Source: an uncultured Clostridia bacterium (GTDB lineage: Bacteria; Bacillota; Clostridia; TANB77; CAG-508). From it: DNA of 64,000 nt. The notes beneath the pieces were generated by a model. The model searched no databases. It saw only the letters and a list, made by a program, of their open reading frames with translations, and was not told the origin of the DNA. A program made the translations under genes and the position numbers. Positions 51,139-60,710 of this stretch are shown here, in pieces. Numbering within the stretch: position 1 is the stretch's first letter; every line of letters begins with the position of its first letter. The DNA is taken from the NCBI GenBank assembly GCA_944392545.1, contig CALXWW010000007.1, positions 16,625-80,624 on the forward strand, given 5' to 3'.

Positions 51139-52632
51139 TTAAAATCGACAAATAATCGCACCATATGGCTGCAGGATTTTATCCGTACTGCCATTTTTGC
51201 TAAAGATAATTCTATTGTTTGGATATTTCAGATTAAGCTGTTGAATGGAATTTGTCCTATTTAAATAAGCAACGATAATTCCATTCTCGCTTCTTCTAGT
51301 AATTTCCAAAATTCTGTCATCAGTATAAGTGTACATATCACCTTCTGCCAGAATGTCTATGTTCGCTTTTCTAACCTTGCCTAGCATTACATAAAATTGC
51401 CTAATCTGCAATTTTTCGTTTTCCCACGGATATGGCTTTCTATTAAACGGATCCTTATTTCCGCATACACCAACTTCTGTTCCATAAAAGGTAAATGGAA
51501 TTCCTTTCATCAGAAATTGAGCTGTTGCAGCAAGTTCCAGTTTATTAATAGCTTCTTCATTTAGACAGAAATCATTTTCAGATTCCCATTTTCTGAAGCC
51601 ATAAGTGTCAAAGCCATAATCACTTCTCCATGGTCCTTCTATATCCCATGTTCTGCCTGCAAAAGGGTTTTCTAGCATTCCATTTCCTCTAAGCATATTA
51701 AGAGCTCTTGGAGTGTCATGCGTATCTAAATGGTTCCATAGAACGTCCTGTACTTCAACTGGATACTTTGCTATGTTTTTCATACATTCACTAAAATGAA
51801 GATGATTTCCATAGCGTACCCATCTGATAATTGCGTCAGACAAAGGATAATTCATTACACTATCCACTTGCCCGTCGTAAATCTGCGGATTGCTTTTTGA
51901 TAAAGCAAAGTCCCACATTTCGCTTACAACAAGCACCTCTGGATTGATACTTCTTGCTTTTTGCTTGATTTTATCTAAAAATTCTTTAGGAAGAATCTCT
52001 CCCAAATCAAGCCGTATGCAGTCAGCACCTGCTCGGATATACTTCTCGACAACCTGACAAGCATATTCCTGATAACCAAGATCATACTTATTGGTTTGAG
52101 GCATATCACGGAATCCATACCAGAAAACAGGGTTGTTTCTTTCATCCCACTCGAACCAATTTCTGTACTTTGCATCCCCATTTAAAGCTTTCTGGAAAAA
52201 CTCGCTTTTTGCACCCATGTGATTAAAAACCAAATCAATTGCAACAAGCATTTTTCTCTTATGTGCTTCATAACAAAGGACTGTAAAATCATTCCAAGTA
52301 CCAATGTATGGATCAATCTCCCTTTGATCGCCCACATCATAATGATGATTTGTGTTGGTCTTAGAAATCGGACTCAAATACAGTAAATCTACTGAAAGTT
52401 CAGAGATATAATCAAGTTTCTGGATAATACCTTGAAGATTACCTCCATAGTAGTATTCATTTCTGTATACTCCATCTTGATCCGGCTGCCAGTCTGGCAT
52501 AGAATCACTCCAGGATTTCATTCTTCTTCCTTCTATATATGAAGGATTAGGACCTGCTCGGCAGTATCTATCCACAAAAATATGGTATCCTATACTTCCT
52601 TTAAACCGCTTCGGAATATAAATTTTATCCAT
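51139..52632 (-). CDS. GH13 alpha-amylase-family enzyme, higher GC than its neighbours
   Basis: A cytosolic GH13 enzyme (no signal peptide), 497 residues, expected to cut alpha-1,4 or alpha-1,6 links in maltodextrin. GH13 regions are visible: I (AIDLVFNHMG), II (CIRLDLGEIL with the nucleophile Asp), III (VSEMWDFAL with the acid Glu) and IV (LDTHDTPRAL with the Asp). The N-terminus IYIPKRFKGSIGYHIFVDRYC suggests the maltogenic amylase/neopullulanase-like group, without the N-terminal CBM34. Base composition is about 40-45 percent GC in sampled lines against about 30 in flanking genes, which points to recent horizontal acquisition. A terminator follows. Confidence 0.92.
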   Translation of the reverse strand: MDKIYIPKRFKGSIGYHIFVDRYCRAGPNPSYIEGRRMKSWSDSMPDWQPDQDGVYRNEYYYGGNLQGIIQKLDYISELSVDLLYLSPISKTNTNHHYDVGDQREIDPYIGTWNDFTVLCYEAHKRKMLVAIDLVFNHMGAKSEFFQKALNGDAKYRNWFEWDERNNPVFWYGFRDMPQTNKYDLGYQEYACQVVEKYIRAGADCIRLDLGEILPKEFLDKIKQKARSINPEVLVVSEMWDFALSKSNPQIYDGQVDSVMNYPLSDAIIRWVRYGNHLHFSECMKNIAKYPVEVQDVLWNHLDTHDTPRALNMLRGNGMLENPFAGRTWDIEGPWRSDYGFDTYGFRKWESENDFCLNEEAINKLELAATAQFLMKGIPFTFYGTEVGVCGNKDPFNRKPYPWENEKLQIRQFYVMLGKVRKANIDILAEGDMYTYTDDRILEITRRSENGIIVAYLNRTNSIQQLNLKYPNNRIIFSKNGSTDKILQPYGAIICRF

Positions 52633-52846
52633 AGTTAATTCTCCTTCCTTTAATTAAATGACAAGGATAAAACTTTTTTACATACATATACTCTACTATC
52701 ATTTACTCTAAATGTCAACCATATTTTCTATCGTTGGGCAATAACTTTTATAATATACCCAAATAATAAAACTATTAAATATATGCTTTTTATTTATTAA
52801 GTAATATATAAATCTAATATAACTTAAAATAAATATTTAATTTCAA

Positions 52847-52901
52847 AAAATAAAGTTTTGTAATCACTAAATCTATAGTAATCATTACAAAACTTTATTT
52901 T
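52847..52901. terminator. Long hairpin terminator after the flavin reductase gene
   Basis: AAAATAAAGTTTTGTAAT pairs with ATTACAAAACTTTATTTT (18 bp, perfect) around a 19-base loop. The remaining ~210 bases up to the GH13 start hold no recognisable gene. Confidence 0.85.
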
Positions 52902-52926
52902 TAATTTTTTATAAATATTTATATAC

Positions 52927-53496
52927 TTATCTCTTCTTTTTCTTTTGTACCGAGAATCCAAATCTTCCTATTTTTTTTCCCATGCTATAATAATGTCCAT
53001 TTGAATAGGCTATTAAGTTACATTTAGAAATATCAAATGCACCTTTTTCATCTATATATTGTTCATCGGTATCTATTGATAATACTTCTGCCACAAACAT
53101 GTGATGACTTCCAAGTTCTCTTACTTCTTTAACTTTACATTCTATTGCAACAGGACTTTCTTTTATAACGGGACACTTAACAAATTCAGCCTTTTCTTTT
53201 GTTAGGTGCATTTCTTTAAATTTATCTACTTTACTACCTGTTTTTACTCCACACCAATCAGTTGCATATGCTAACTTTTCATTTGTAAGATTTATTACAA
53301 ACTCACCTTGCTTCTTGATTAAATTATATGAATATCTCTCTGGTCTTACTGAAATATAGCACATTGCTGGATTTGTATTTATTATTCCTGTCCATGCAAC
53401 AGTCATAATGTTTGATTTTTCCATTGTACCACAAGATACCATTACTGCTGGAAGTGGATATATAAAAGTTCCAGCTTTCCAAATCTTTCTACTCAT
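52927..53496 (-). CDS. Flavin reductase-like FMN-binding protein
   Basis: A 189-residue protein of the flavin reductase/split-barrel family. Its N-terminus (PLPAVMVSCGTMEKSNIMTVAWTG) and the motif RPERYSYNLIKKQGEFVINL followed by CGVKTGSKVDKF fit the FMN-binding flavoredoxin-like group. A Lys/Arg-rich tail ends it. The electron acceptor is not known. AGGAGG precedes the ATG, and a terminator follows. Confidence 0.92.
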   Translation of the reverse strand: MSRKIWKAGTFIYPLPAVMVSCGTMEKSNIMTVAWTGIINTNPAMCYISVRPERYSYNLIKKQGEFVINLTNEKLAYATDWCGVKTGSKVDKFKEMHLTKEKAEFVKCPVIKESPVAIECKVKEVRELGSHHMFVAEVLSIDTDEQYIDEKGAFDISKCNLIAYSNGHYYSMGKKIGRFGFSVQKKKKR

Positions 53497-53544
53497 TTTT
53501 CCTCCTATATAACTAAATTTCTATAAAACTATATTCTAACATCT

Positions 53545-53590
53545 GGCCCAAAAGATGACATAAGTAACACTTCGGTGCCAGACATCAAAG
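53545..53590 (+). repeat. Dispersed repeat, copy 3, diverged
   Basis: The stretch CCAAAAGATGACATAAGT followed by TTCGGTG aligns with copy 1 at 2430-2477 (CCAAAGGTGACAAAAGT, TTCGGTG) with several substitutions. It lies immediately after the recG stop. As with copy 1, it is placed just beyond the 3' end of a gene. Confidence 0.5.
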
Positions 53591-53592
53591 TA

Positions 53593-55644
53593 TCAAATGT
53601 TGATTCGGTCTTCAAATTTTTCTTCGACTAGTTTACGTAGTTTGCTGTTTTCTTCTTTTTCAAGTCTTGGATCTATCTCCTCTATTTTTATAACTAAGTC
53701 TTGTACTTCTTTTAATATACTTACATCTTCAAATAAATTTGCTATTTTAAATTCTGGCAGCCCGTGTTGTCTTGTTCCAAAAAATTCTCCAGATCCTCTT
53801 AATTCCAAATCTTTTTCTGCAACTATAAATCCATTGTCAGTTTCTTTCATTGTCTTCATTCTTTCTTTTGTGTTTTTTGAATTACCATCATATATAAGTA
53901 TACAATATGATTGATATTCTCCTCTCCCTACTCTTCCTCTTAATTGGTGTAATTGAGCAAGTCCAAAATGTTCTGCGTTCTGTACCACCATTATATTTGC
54001 ATTTGGCACATCTACTCCTACTTCTATTACTGTTGTTGATACTAAAACTTGTATTTCTCCATTTTTAAATTTTTCCATAATCTCATCTTTTTCTTTTTGT
54101 TTCATCTTTCCATGTAAACATTCTACTTTAAGTTCTGGAAATATTTTATCTTTATATTCTTCTGTAAGTTCCACTGCTGATTTGCAATTATCATATTCTT
54201 CACTTTCTTCTACTAAAGGACACACAACATATGCTTGTCTACCTTTTTGTACATTTGCTCTAATAAATTCTTCTATTCTTCTTTCATAATTTTTAGTAAC
54301 TGGATATGTTTCTATTTTTTTTCTATTTGGTGGTAGTTCGTCTATAATTGATATATCTAGATCTCCATACAAAATTAATGCTAGTGTTCTAGGAATTGGT
54401 GTTGCTGTCATAACTAATACGTCTGGATTTGCACCTTTGTTAGCTATACTTGCTCTTTGTCGTACACCAAATCTATGTTGCTCGTCTGTTACAACTAATC
54501 CTAGATTTTTAAATTCTACATCTTCCACTAAAAGAGCATGTGTTCCCACTAATATATCTATTTCTCCATTTTTTAGTTTTTCTAGTACCTCTACTCTCTT
54601 TTTTGCTCTCATACCTCCTAGTAATAATTCACACTTTATACCAAATTTTTCTAATACATTATTAAAATTTTTAATATGTTGTTCTGCAAGTATCGCAGTT
54701 GGTGCCATTATTGCTGCCTGATATCCACATTTTGCAGCTTTATATGCTGCAATTATTGATACTATTGTCTTTCCAGAACCTACATCTCCTTGCAATAGTC
54801 TATTCATTGGTTTATTACTTTCCATGTCTTTATCTATTTCTTCTAGTACTTTTAATTGTGCTTTTGTTAATTTAAAAGGAAGTGAATTTATGACATCAGA
54901 CATTTTTACACTTTTATCATATTCTATACCATCTCTTTCTTTATCGTACCTAGATTTTAAGCTAGATAAAGCAAGTTGTACTGTAAGTAATTCCTCAAAT
55001 ACTAATCTTCTTCTTGCCTTGTTATATTCAGTAAAATTGTCCGGAAAGTGAATTTGCCTTGTTGCCTTATTTATTTCTTCTAAATTATATTTATTTAAAA
55101 TATATTCGGGTATTGTCTCTTCAAGCTTCCCTAAAGTTAGTTTTAAACCATTTTCAATAATACTTCTTAATTTATTTTGTGATAAGTTATATGTAAGAGG
55201 ATATATTGGAATAATTTTACCAGTATTCTTACTAAGGCCTTCTTTATCATATACAGGTTTTGACATTTCAATTCTTCCATATTTTATATTTACTTTTCCA
55301 TAGAATTGATATCTTTCACCTACTTTAAACTTATTTTTTAGATAAGTCTGGTTAAACCATGTAAGTACACAATCTCCTGTATCATCTCTTACTAGCATTT
55401 TAAGCATAACCTTATTACGTGCAAATCTTGTTTCACTCATATTGCTAGCACATACAACATCTATCAAAGCTTCTTCTCCATCTATTAATTCATTTATTTT
55501 TTTAGGTTTACTTCTATCTTCATAGTTCCTTGGAAAAAAAGTTATTAAATCTTCTAATGTATTTATTCCAAGCTTTTTTAGAAGCACTAAATTATTGGGT
55601 CCAACACCTTTTATATATTGAACATCTTGTTTTAAATCTAACAT
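53593..55644 (-). CDS. recG: ATP-dependent DNA helicase RecG
   Basis: A superfamily 2 branch-migration helicase that remodels stalled forks and Holliday junctions. The N-terminal wedge/OB domain ([38 protein letters not shown]) is followed by the helicase core with [29 protein letters not shown] and [12 protein letters not shown], and the motif [12 protein letters not shown]. Length 683 is normal. AGGAGG precedes the ATG. Confidence 0.98.
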   Translation of the reverse strand: MLDLKQDVQYIKGVGPNNLVLLKKLGINTLEDLITFFPRNYEDRSKPKKINELIDGEEALIDVVCASNMSETRFARNKVMLKMLVRDDTGDCVLTWFNQTYLKNKFKVGERYQFYGKVNIKYGRIEMSKPVYDKEGLSKNTGKIIPIYPLTYNLSQNKLRSIIENGLKLTLGKLEETIPEYILNKYNLEEINKATRQIHFPDNFTEYNKARRRLVFEELLTVQLALSSLKSRYDKERDGIEYDKSVKMSDVINSLPFKLTKAQLKVLEEIDKDMESNKPMNRLLQGDVGSGKTIVSIIAAYKAAKCGYQAAIMAPTAILAEQHIKNFNNVLEKFGIKCELLLGGMRAKKRVEVLEKLKNGEIDILVGTHALLVEDVEFKNLGLVVTDEQHRFGVRQRASIANKGANPDVLVMTATPIPRTLALILYGDLDISIIDELPPNRKKIETYPVTKNYERRIEEFIRANVQKGRQAYVVCPLVEESEEYDNCKSAVELTEEYKDKIFPELKVECLHGKMKQKEKDEIMEKFKNGEIQVLVSTTVIEVGVDVPNANIMVVQNAEHFGLAQLHQLRGRVGRGEYQSYCILIYDGNSKNTKERMKTMKETDNGFIVAEKDLELRGSGEFFGTRQHGLPEFKIANLFEDVSILKEVQDLVIKIEEIDPRLEKEENSKLRKLVEEKFEDRINI

Positions 55645-55887
55645 AAATCCTCCTGACTTTATTAAATCACATTATTACTATATCATATTTTACAATTTTT
55701 TTCTATTTTTAAATTATTTTTGTAATATCTTTAACATATATATTAATTAGGTATTTCCGTTTTTTTACATAATTTTGCATTTTTCTATTTTCTTTTTAAT
55801 TAATTTATAGTATAATATTATTGTTAGGACTTTTAGTTCTATACTTTACATATTGCATAGACATTTTGTCAGAAAAGAGAGGTTATT

Positions 55888-56343
55888 ATGTGGGTATTTT
55901 GGTTAATAGCTGCAGGAATATTTTTTATAATTGAAATGGCAACCATAGGTTTCTTAGTATTTTGGCTTGGAATAGGTTCACTTTTAGCAATGCTTACTAG
56001 TTTTTTCATTGATAATATATTTGTTCAAGCATTAGTATTTGTTGCTACCTCAACTCTTCTACTGATATTTACAAGACCACTTGTAAATAAATTTATTAAA
56101 ATACCAAAAGAAATAAAGACCAATGCTTATTCAATAATAGGAAAAAAAGGAATTGTTATTTCAAAAATAAATAATATTGAGGGTACTGGACAAATTAAAA
56201 TGGATGGAGAGGTTTGGTCTGCTAAATCAGCTACAGACGAAGATATTCCGGAAAATACAGAAATAGAAATAGTTGAAATAGACGGTGTAAAAGCTGTTGT
56301 AAAAGAAGCTACTCAAAAAGAAGAAGATAAAGCTTCTGTATGA
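55888..56343 (+). CDS. NfeD-family membrane protein
   Basis: A short NfeD protein of 151 residues with two to three hydrophobic segments (VFWLIAAGIFFIIEMATIGF; IGSLLAMLTSFF; FVQALVFVATSTLLLIFT) and a C-terminal OB-fold (IGKKGIVISKINNIEGTGQI, MDGEVWSAKSATDEDIP). NfeD proteins pair with SPFH (stomatin/flotillin-like) proteins in membrane-domain organisation; here the SPFH gene follows 44 bases downstream. GAGAGG precedes the ATG. Confidence 0.93.
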   Translation: MWVFWLIAAGIFFIIEMATIGFLVFWLGIGSLLAMLTSFFIDNIFVQALVFVATSTLLLIFTRPLVNKFIKIPKEIKTNAYSIIGKKGIVISKINNIEGTGQIKMDGEVWSAKSATDEDIPENTEIEIVEIDGVKAVVKEATQKEEDKASV

Positions 56344-56387
56344 TTTTAGATTAAAATTAATTTTTAAATATATTAGGAGGATATTTT

Positions 56388-57371
56388 ATGGGAACATGGA
56401 TATTTTTAATTGCATTATTAGTAATTATTTTAATTATTGCATTTAAAACAATCAGAATAGTAAAACAATCAGAGGTATATATTATTGAAAGACTTGGTAA
56501 ATTCTATAAAATAGCAGATGCTGGTCTTACAATAATTGTTCCATTCTTTGATCACGTTCGTAGTGTAGTAAGTTTAAAACAACAAACAATGGATATACCA
56601 CCACAAGGAGTTATCACAAAAGATAATGTTACAATTACAATAGACACAGTTGTATTCTACAAAGTAACTGATCCTGCAAAAGCAGTTTATGAAATTCAAA
56701 GTTTAAAGAAAGGTATTGAATATCTAGCAATTACAACAATTCGTGATATTGTAGGAAAAATGGATTTAGACTCAACCTTCAGTTCACGTGATGCAATAAA
56801 TGATAAATTAAGAGTATTACTAGATGAAGCAACAGACCAATGGGGATGTAAAATAGATAGAGTTGAAATAAAAGACATTACTCCACCAGCAGATATCAGA
56901 GATGCAATGGAAAAACAAATGAACGCAGAAAGAAATAAAAGAGCTTTAATTCTTCAAGCAGAAGGTGAAAGACAATCTGCAATCACACTTGCAGAAGGTA
57001 AAAAAGAAGCTGCAATATTAGAAGCTGAAGCAGATAGAGAAGCACGTATTAGGAGAGCAGCCGGTGAAGCTGAAGCAATTAAGAAAGTAGCTGAAGCTAA
57101 AGCTGAAGAAGTACATATGGTATATGATGCAATGATGAGAGCAAAACCAGATGAAAAATTAGTACAATTAAAATCTCTAGAAGCATTAAAAGAAGTAGCA
57201 AATGGAGAAGCAAACAAAGTATTTATACCATTTGAAGCAACAAGTGCACTATCTAGTTTAGGTGCAGCAGCAGAAATGTTTAAAAATGATAAAAAAAGAC
57301 CAAAAAGAAATCAATTAGTAGATGAAACAGCAGTAGAGCATGGAAACTCTGTAACAATCGAAGAAGAATAA
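56388..57371 (+). CDS. SPFH/Band 7 membrane scaffold protein (stomatin/QmcA-like)
   Basis: An N-terminal membrane anchor (IFLIALLVIILIIAFKTIRI) is followed by a Band 7 domain: SEVYIIERLGKFYKIADAGL, VSLKQQTMDIPPQGVITKDN and ITPPADIRDAMEKQMNAERN. An Ala/Glu-rich coiled coil (EAEADREARIRRAAGEAEAI) comes next, then a C-terminal segment. The length of 327 residues is typical. With NfeD it forms the well-known SPFH-NfeD gene pair involved in membrane microdomains. Only the start with AGGAGG at 56388 fits. Confidence 0.95.
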   Translation: MGTWIFLIALLVIILIIAFKTIRIVKQSEVYIIERLGKFYKIADAGLTIIVPFFDHVRSVVSLKQQTMDIPPQGVITKDNVTITIDTVVFYKVTDPAKAVYEIQSLKKGIEYLAITTIRDIVGKMDLDSTFSSRDAINDKLRVLLDEATDQWGCKIDRVEIKDITPPADIRDAMEKQMNAERNKRALILQAEGERQSAITLAEGKKEAAILEAEADREARIRRAAGEAEAIKKVAEAKAEEVHMVYDAMMRAKPDEKLVQLKSLEALKEVANGEANKVFIPFEATSALSSLGAAAEMFKNDKKRPKRNQLVDETAVEHGNSVTIEEE

Positions 57372-57372
57372 T

Positions 57373-57413
57373 TTTGTGTTGTGGACAAAGGGGACACTCC
57401 TTTTTGTCCACAC
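57373..57413. repeat. REP-like palindrome, left side of the RAYT gene
   Basis: GTGGACAAA (57381-57389) and TTTGTCCAC (57403-57411) flank a GGGGACACTCC centre. It is a near copy, in opposite orientation, of the palindrome at 58312-58346 on the other side of the transposase gene. It also lies between the SPFH stop and the convergent RAYT stop and can act as a terminator. Confidence 0.85.
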
Positions 57414-57435
57414 TTTTTTATATTATTTTAAATAT

Positions 57436-58134
57436 TTATATACAGTAGATTTCGAGATTCCGTAATTTGCTTGATATTTCTCTTATCGTGACGTTTGTTG
57501 TTCTCTTAATTGTTTTGACTAATAATTTTATCTCTTCTCTATTATCAATTTCTTTTAAATTATGTCGTTCTTTAAAATCAGTTATGACTTCTTCTATATC
57601 TTCTACATTATTTTTCTCTATATCAATAAATTTATATATTTTAGTTTGATTTATATTACTATTTCTTCTTTTTATTTCATTCAACACATTTGTTAAATTA
57701 TAATTATTAGCACTTGAAAACTTGTATTCTCTAGCATCATTCACAATGCCAGCCTTTACTGGATTATTATGTATATAATTAATACAACAATAGAAATAGC
57801 TTTCACCATAAATCAATTCACTTTTAAATCTATTCCTAAATACCACCCCTACCCTATCTTCCATTTTATTGTACAATATTGCAAATTTCATATTTACGAT
57901 TTTCATAAATCTAGACATGTTCTCTATATCTCGTATATTTATTAGTATGTGCACATGATTGTCCATGATGCAATAAGCTATTATTTTAATATGATTTTCT
58001 TTTGCATGTTCATACATTAACTTTATGTATATTTTTTTATATATTTCTTTTGATAATATATACTCTTTATTTATTCCTTGTGTCATAACATGATAAAACT
58101 TTCCATCATATATACTTCTGGCTTGTCTTGGCAT
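57436..58134 (-). CDS. REP-associated tyrosine transposase (RAYT, Y1 family)
   Basis: A single-domain HUH/Y1 transposase of 232 residues. It starts with the family hallmark MPRQARS, then the metal-binding HUH motif MDNHVHILI near residue 60 and the catalytic Tyr region YCCINYIHNNPVKAGIV near 125. The C-terminal segment (KRTTNVTIREISSKLRN) looks like a helix-turn-helix. RAYTs are thought to mobilise REP palindromes rather than themselves. Two inverted copies of one palindrome bracket the gene. The ATG at 58134 is chosen (AAAGAGTG upstream). A good promoter lies at 58219-58247, so it is probably expressed. Confidence 0.95.
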   Translation of the reverse strand: MPRQARSIYDGKFYHVMTQGINKEYILSKEIYKKIYIKLMYEHAKENHIKIIAYCIMDNHVHILINIRDIENMSRFMKIVNMKFAILYNKMEDRVGVVFRNRFKSELIYGESYFYCCINYIHNNPVKAGIVNDAREYKFSSANNYNLTNVLNEIKRRNSNINQTKIYKFIDIEKNNVEDIEEVITDFKERHNLKEIDNREEIKLLVKTIKRTTNVTIREISSKLRNLEIYCI

Positions 58135-58218
58135 AATAATCACTCTTTCTTTTGGGGATTTTTATAGAATTTATTTGAAAAAAATATCTTTGAAAAAATT
58201 TTTAATAATTTAATAAAT

Positions 58219-58247
58219 AGTATATTGTGTTTTCCATATTTTGTCAA
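58219..58247 (-). promoter_or_regulatory. Sigma-A promoter of the RAYT gene
   Basis: On the minus strand, TTGACA (58242-58247) and TATACT (58219-58224) are 17 bases apart. It lies about 85 bases upstream of the RAYT start. Confidence 0.7.
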
Positions 58248-58311
58248 CACCCTCAAATAATAAAAAAATTCTTTGCATACTTCAAAGAACTTGTAACATA
58301 TATTTTTAAAA

Positions 58312-58346
58312 GTGTGGACAAAATGGAGTGTCCCCTTTGTCCACAC
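58312..58346. repeat. REP-like palindrome, right side of the RAYT gene
   Basis: GTGTGGACAAA (58312-58322) and TTTGTCCACAC (58336-58346) flank the centre ATGGAGTGTCCCC, the reverse complement of the left copy apart from about one base in the centre. It lies just beyond the rarA stop codon. Confidence 0.87.
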
Positions 58347-58348
58347 TT

Positions 58349-59581
58349 TTATATTTCTCCTAAATATTTTGTTCCTAGCATTTTGTCTGGTAAGTATTGT
58401 TGTTCTACATAGTGTCCTGGATAGTTATGCGGATATTTGTATCCTTCTCCATATCCAAATTCACTCATTCCTTCTGCCGGTGCATTTCTTATATGCATTG
58501 GTATTTCCCCTGTATCTTTGCTTGATACATCTTCTAATGCTTTGTTTATTGCCATATATGATGCATTTGATTTTTTTGCTAAGGCCATGTATATTGCCGC
58601 TTCTGATAGTATTATTCTTGCTTCTGGCATTCCTACCATTGTTACTGCTTGCATTGCAGAAGTTGCTATTACTAATGCATTAGGGTCAGCTAGTCCTACG
58701 TCTTCTGCTGCTAGAATTACTATCCTTCTTGCTAAAAATACTGGATCTTCCCCACCATCTAGTGCTCTTGCTAAGTAAAATACTGTAGCATCTGGGTCAC
58801 TGCCTCTCATTGATTTTATAAATGCACTAATGTTATCATAATGACTATCACCATTTTTATCAAATACTGCTTTTCTTCTTTGTATACAGTCTGCTGCAAT
58901 TTCATTAGTTATATAGATATATCCGTCGCTACTCATATTGGTTGTAAGCACTGCTATTTCTAATCCATTTAATGCTGTTCTTACGTCACCATTTGACACT
59001 TCTGCTATTTTTCTTAATGTTTCGTCTTCTATTTTTATGTTATAGCTTGCTAGTCCCTCTTCTGCTACTAACGACCTTTTTAAAACTTTATATATATCAT
59101 CTTTTGTAAGTGGATTTAATTTACATACCATTGACCTTGATATTAAAGCTTTATTTACTTCGAAATATGGATTCTCTGTTGTTGCACCTATTAGTATTAC
59201 TGTTCCATTTTCTACATAAGGAAGAAGTGCATCTTGTTGTAATTTATTAAATCTATGTATCTCGTCTATAAATAATATACATTTACCGCTTGGATTTAAA
59301 AGCATATTTTGAGCTTCTTCTATTGCCTTTTTTATATCTCCTATTCCTGCAGTTACTGCATTTATTCTAGTAAACTTATATTTTGTTGTATTACTAATAA
59401 CTCTAGCAAGTGAAGTCTTTCCACAACCTGGAGGTCCCCATAGTATTATGCTAGATAGCCTATCTGCTTTAATGGTTCTATATAGTATTTTATCTTTACC
59501 TAAAATATGTTCTTGTCCTACGTATTCTTCCAATGTCTTTGGTCTCATCCTATATGCTAGTGGCTGATTTAAATCCATCAT
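58349..59581 (-). CDS. rarA: Replication-associated recombination protein RarA
   Basis: An AAA+ ATPase of the RarA/MgsA/WRNIP1 family that acts at stalled replication forks. It has the N-terminal MRPKTLEEYVGQEHIL, Walker A GPPGCGKTSLARV, Walker B LFIDEIHRFNKLQQDALL and sensor GATTENPYFEVNKALISR. The C-terminal oligomerisation domain (GSDPDATVFYLARALDGGED, LAAEDVGLADPNAL) is complete. Two adjacent ATGs (59581, 59578) are possible after AAAGGG. Length 410 is normal. Confidence 0.97.
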   Translation of the reverse strand: MMDLNQPLAYRMRPKTLEEYVGQEHILGKDKILYRTIKADRLSSIILWGPPGCGKTSLARVISNTTKYKFTRINAVTAGIGDIKKAIEEAQNMLLNPSGKCILFIDEIHRFNKLQQDALLPYVENGTVILIGATTENPYFEVNKALISRSMVCKLNPLTKDDIYKVLKRSLVAEEGLASYNIKIEDETLRKIAEVSNGDVRTALNGLEIAVLTTNMSSDGYIYITNEIAADCIQRRKAVFDKNGDSHYDNISAFIKSMRGSDPDATVFYLARALDGGEDPVFLARRIVILAAEDVGLADPNALVIATSAMQAVTMVGMPEARIILSEAAIYMALAKKSNASYMAINKALEDVSSKDTGEIPMHIRNAPAEGMSEFGYGEGYKYPHNYPGHYVEQQYLPDKMLGTKYLGEI

Positions 59582-59606
59582 CTATTCCCTTTCTTTCTTT
59601 TATCTT

Positions 59607-60707
59607 CTACTCTTCTACATAAACTCTCTTTACCCTGCTAGATATACCACATAATATTTCATAGTTTATTGTTCCGCATAATTTGGCAATATCTTCTACA
59701 CAAATATTTTCATTATCCCATATATATACGACATCTCCTACTTTTACGTCTATTCCAGTTACGTCTACCATAAAGTTATCCATGCACACATTTCCTACTA
59801 TTGGTGCATATTTTCCATTTATATATACCTTTCCTTTATTTGATAATGTTCTTCTTATTCCATCTGCATATCCAAGTGGCACTGTTGCTATTTTTCTTCT
59901 TTTGTCTGCTATGTATGTTCTTGAATAGCTTATTGCAGTTCCTTCTTCTACCTCTTTTACATATACTACATGTGATATTAGTTTGGTCGCCGGTTTTAGT
60001 CCGATACTATTTTCAATGTTTTCATCTGGCATGTATCCATAAGTTATAATGCCTGGTCTTACTAAGTTAAATCTAGCATTTTCAAAATTTAATATTCCTG
60101 CACTTGCAGATGAATGAATATATTTGAATTTAAAACCTAAATCTTTTAATTCTGACAATGTATTATTAAATTTTTCTATTTGAGCATTTGTATATTCCTT
60201 GCTACTATCTGCTGAAGAAAAATGTGTATATATTCCTTCTATGTATATATTAGTCATTTTAGATATTTCTTTAGCAAAATCTATTATTTCTTCTGGTCTT
60301 TTGCCTACTCTTCCCATACCAGTATCTACTTCTATATGTATATTTTGAATACGATTTTTCTTTTTAGCTTCTTCATTTAATCTACGTACAACTTCAATAT
60401 CAGATATTCCTGGCACTATATTATATTCTAAAATCTTTTCTACTTCATATGGTAATAGCTCATTTAACGTGATTATTTCTTGTTTGTATCCACATTTTCT
60501 TAAATGTATTGCCTCTTCTATAGTTGCTACAAATACTATTTCTATTTTCTCTTCTTCTAAAACTTCTTTTAAAGCTCTCACACCTAATCCATAAGCATTT
60601 GCCTTTATAACCGGTGCTACTGTAATACTTTCTCCTACCAACTTTTTAATTTTCTCTATATTATTTCTTATACACGATAAATTTACTTCTAAATAGCTCT
60701 TTTCCAT
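59607..60707 (-). CDS. alr: Alanine racemase
   Basis: A PLP enzyme making D-alanine for peptidoglycan. The PLP lysine is in APVIKANAYGLG near residue 38. The glycine-rich phosphate and pyridine contacts lie in HSSASAGILN and FNLVRPGIITYGYMP. The second catalytic residue (Tyr) is in AISYSRTYIADKRRKIATVPLGYADG, and NVCMDNFMVDVT is conserved. Its start is 4 bases after the ruvA stop codon, so the two are co-translated. Confidence 0.97.
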   Translation of the reverse strand: MEKSYLEVNLSCIRNNIEKIKKLVGESITVAPVIKANAYGLGVRALKEVLEEEKIEIVFVATIEEAIHLRKCGYKQEIITLNELLPYEVEKILEYNIVPGISDIEVVRRLNEEAKKKNRIQNIHIEVDTGMGRVGKRPEEIIDFAKEISKMTNIYIEGIYTHFSSADSSKEYTNAQIEKFNNTLSELKDLGFKFKYIHSSASAGILNFENARFNLVRPGIITYGYMPDENIENSIGLKPATKLISHVVYVKEVEEGTAISYSRTYIADKRRKIATVPLGYADGIRRTLSNKGKVYINGKYAPIVGNVCMDNFMVDVTGIDVKVGDVVYIWDNENICVEDIAKLCGTINYEILCGISSRVKRVYVEE

Positions 60708-60710
60708 TAA

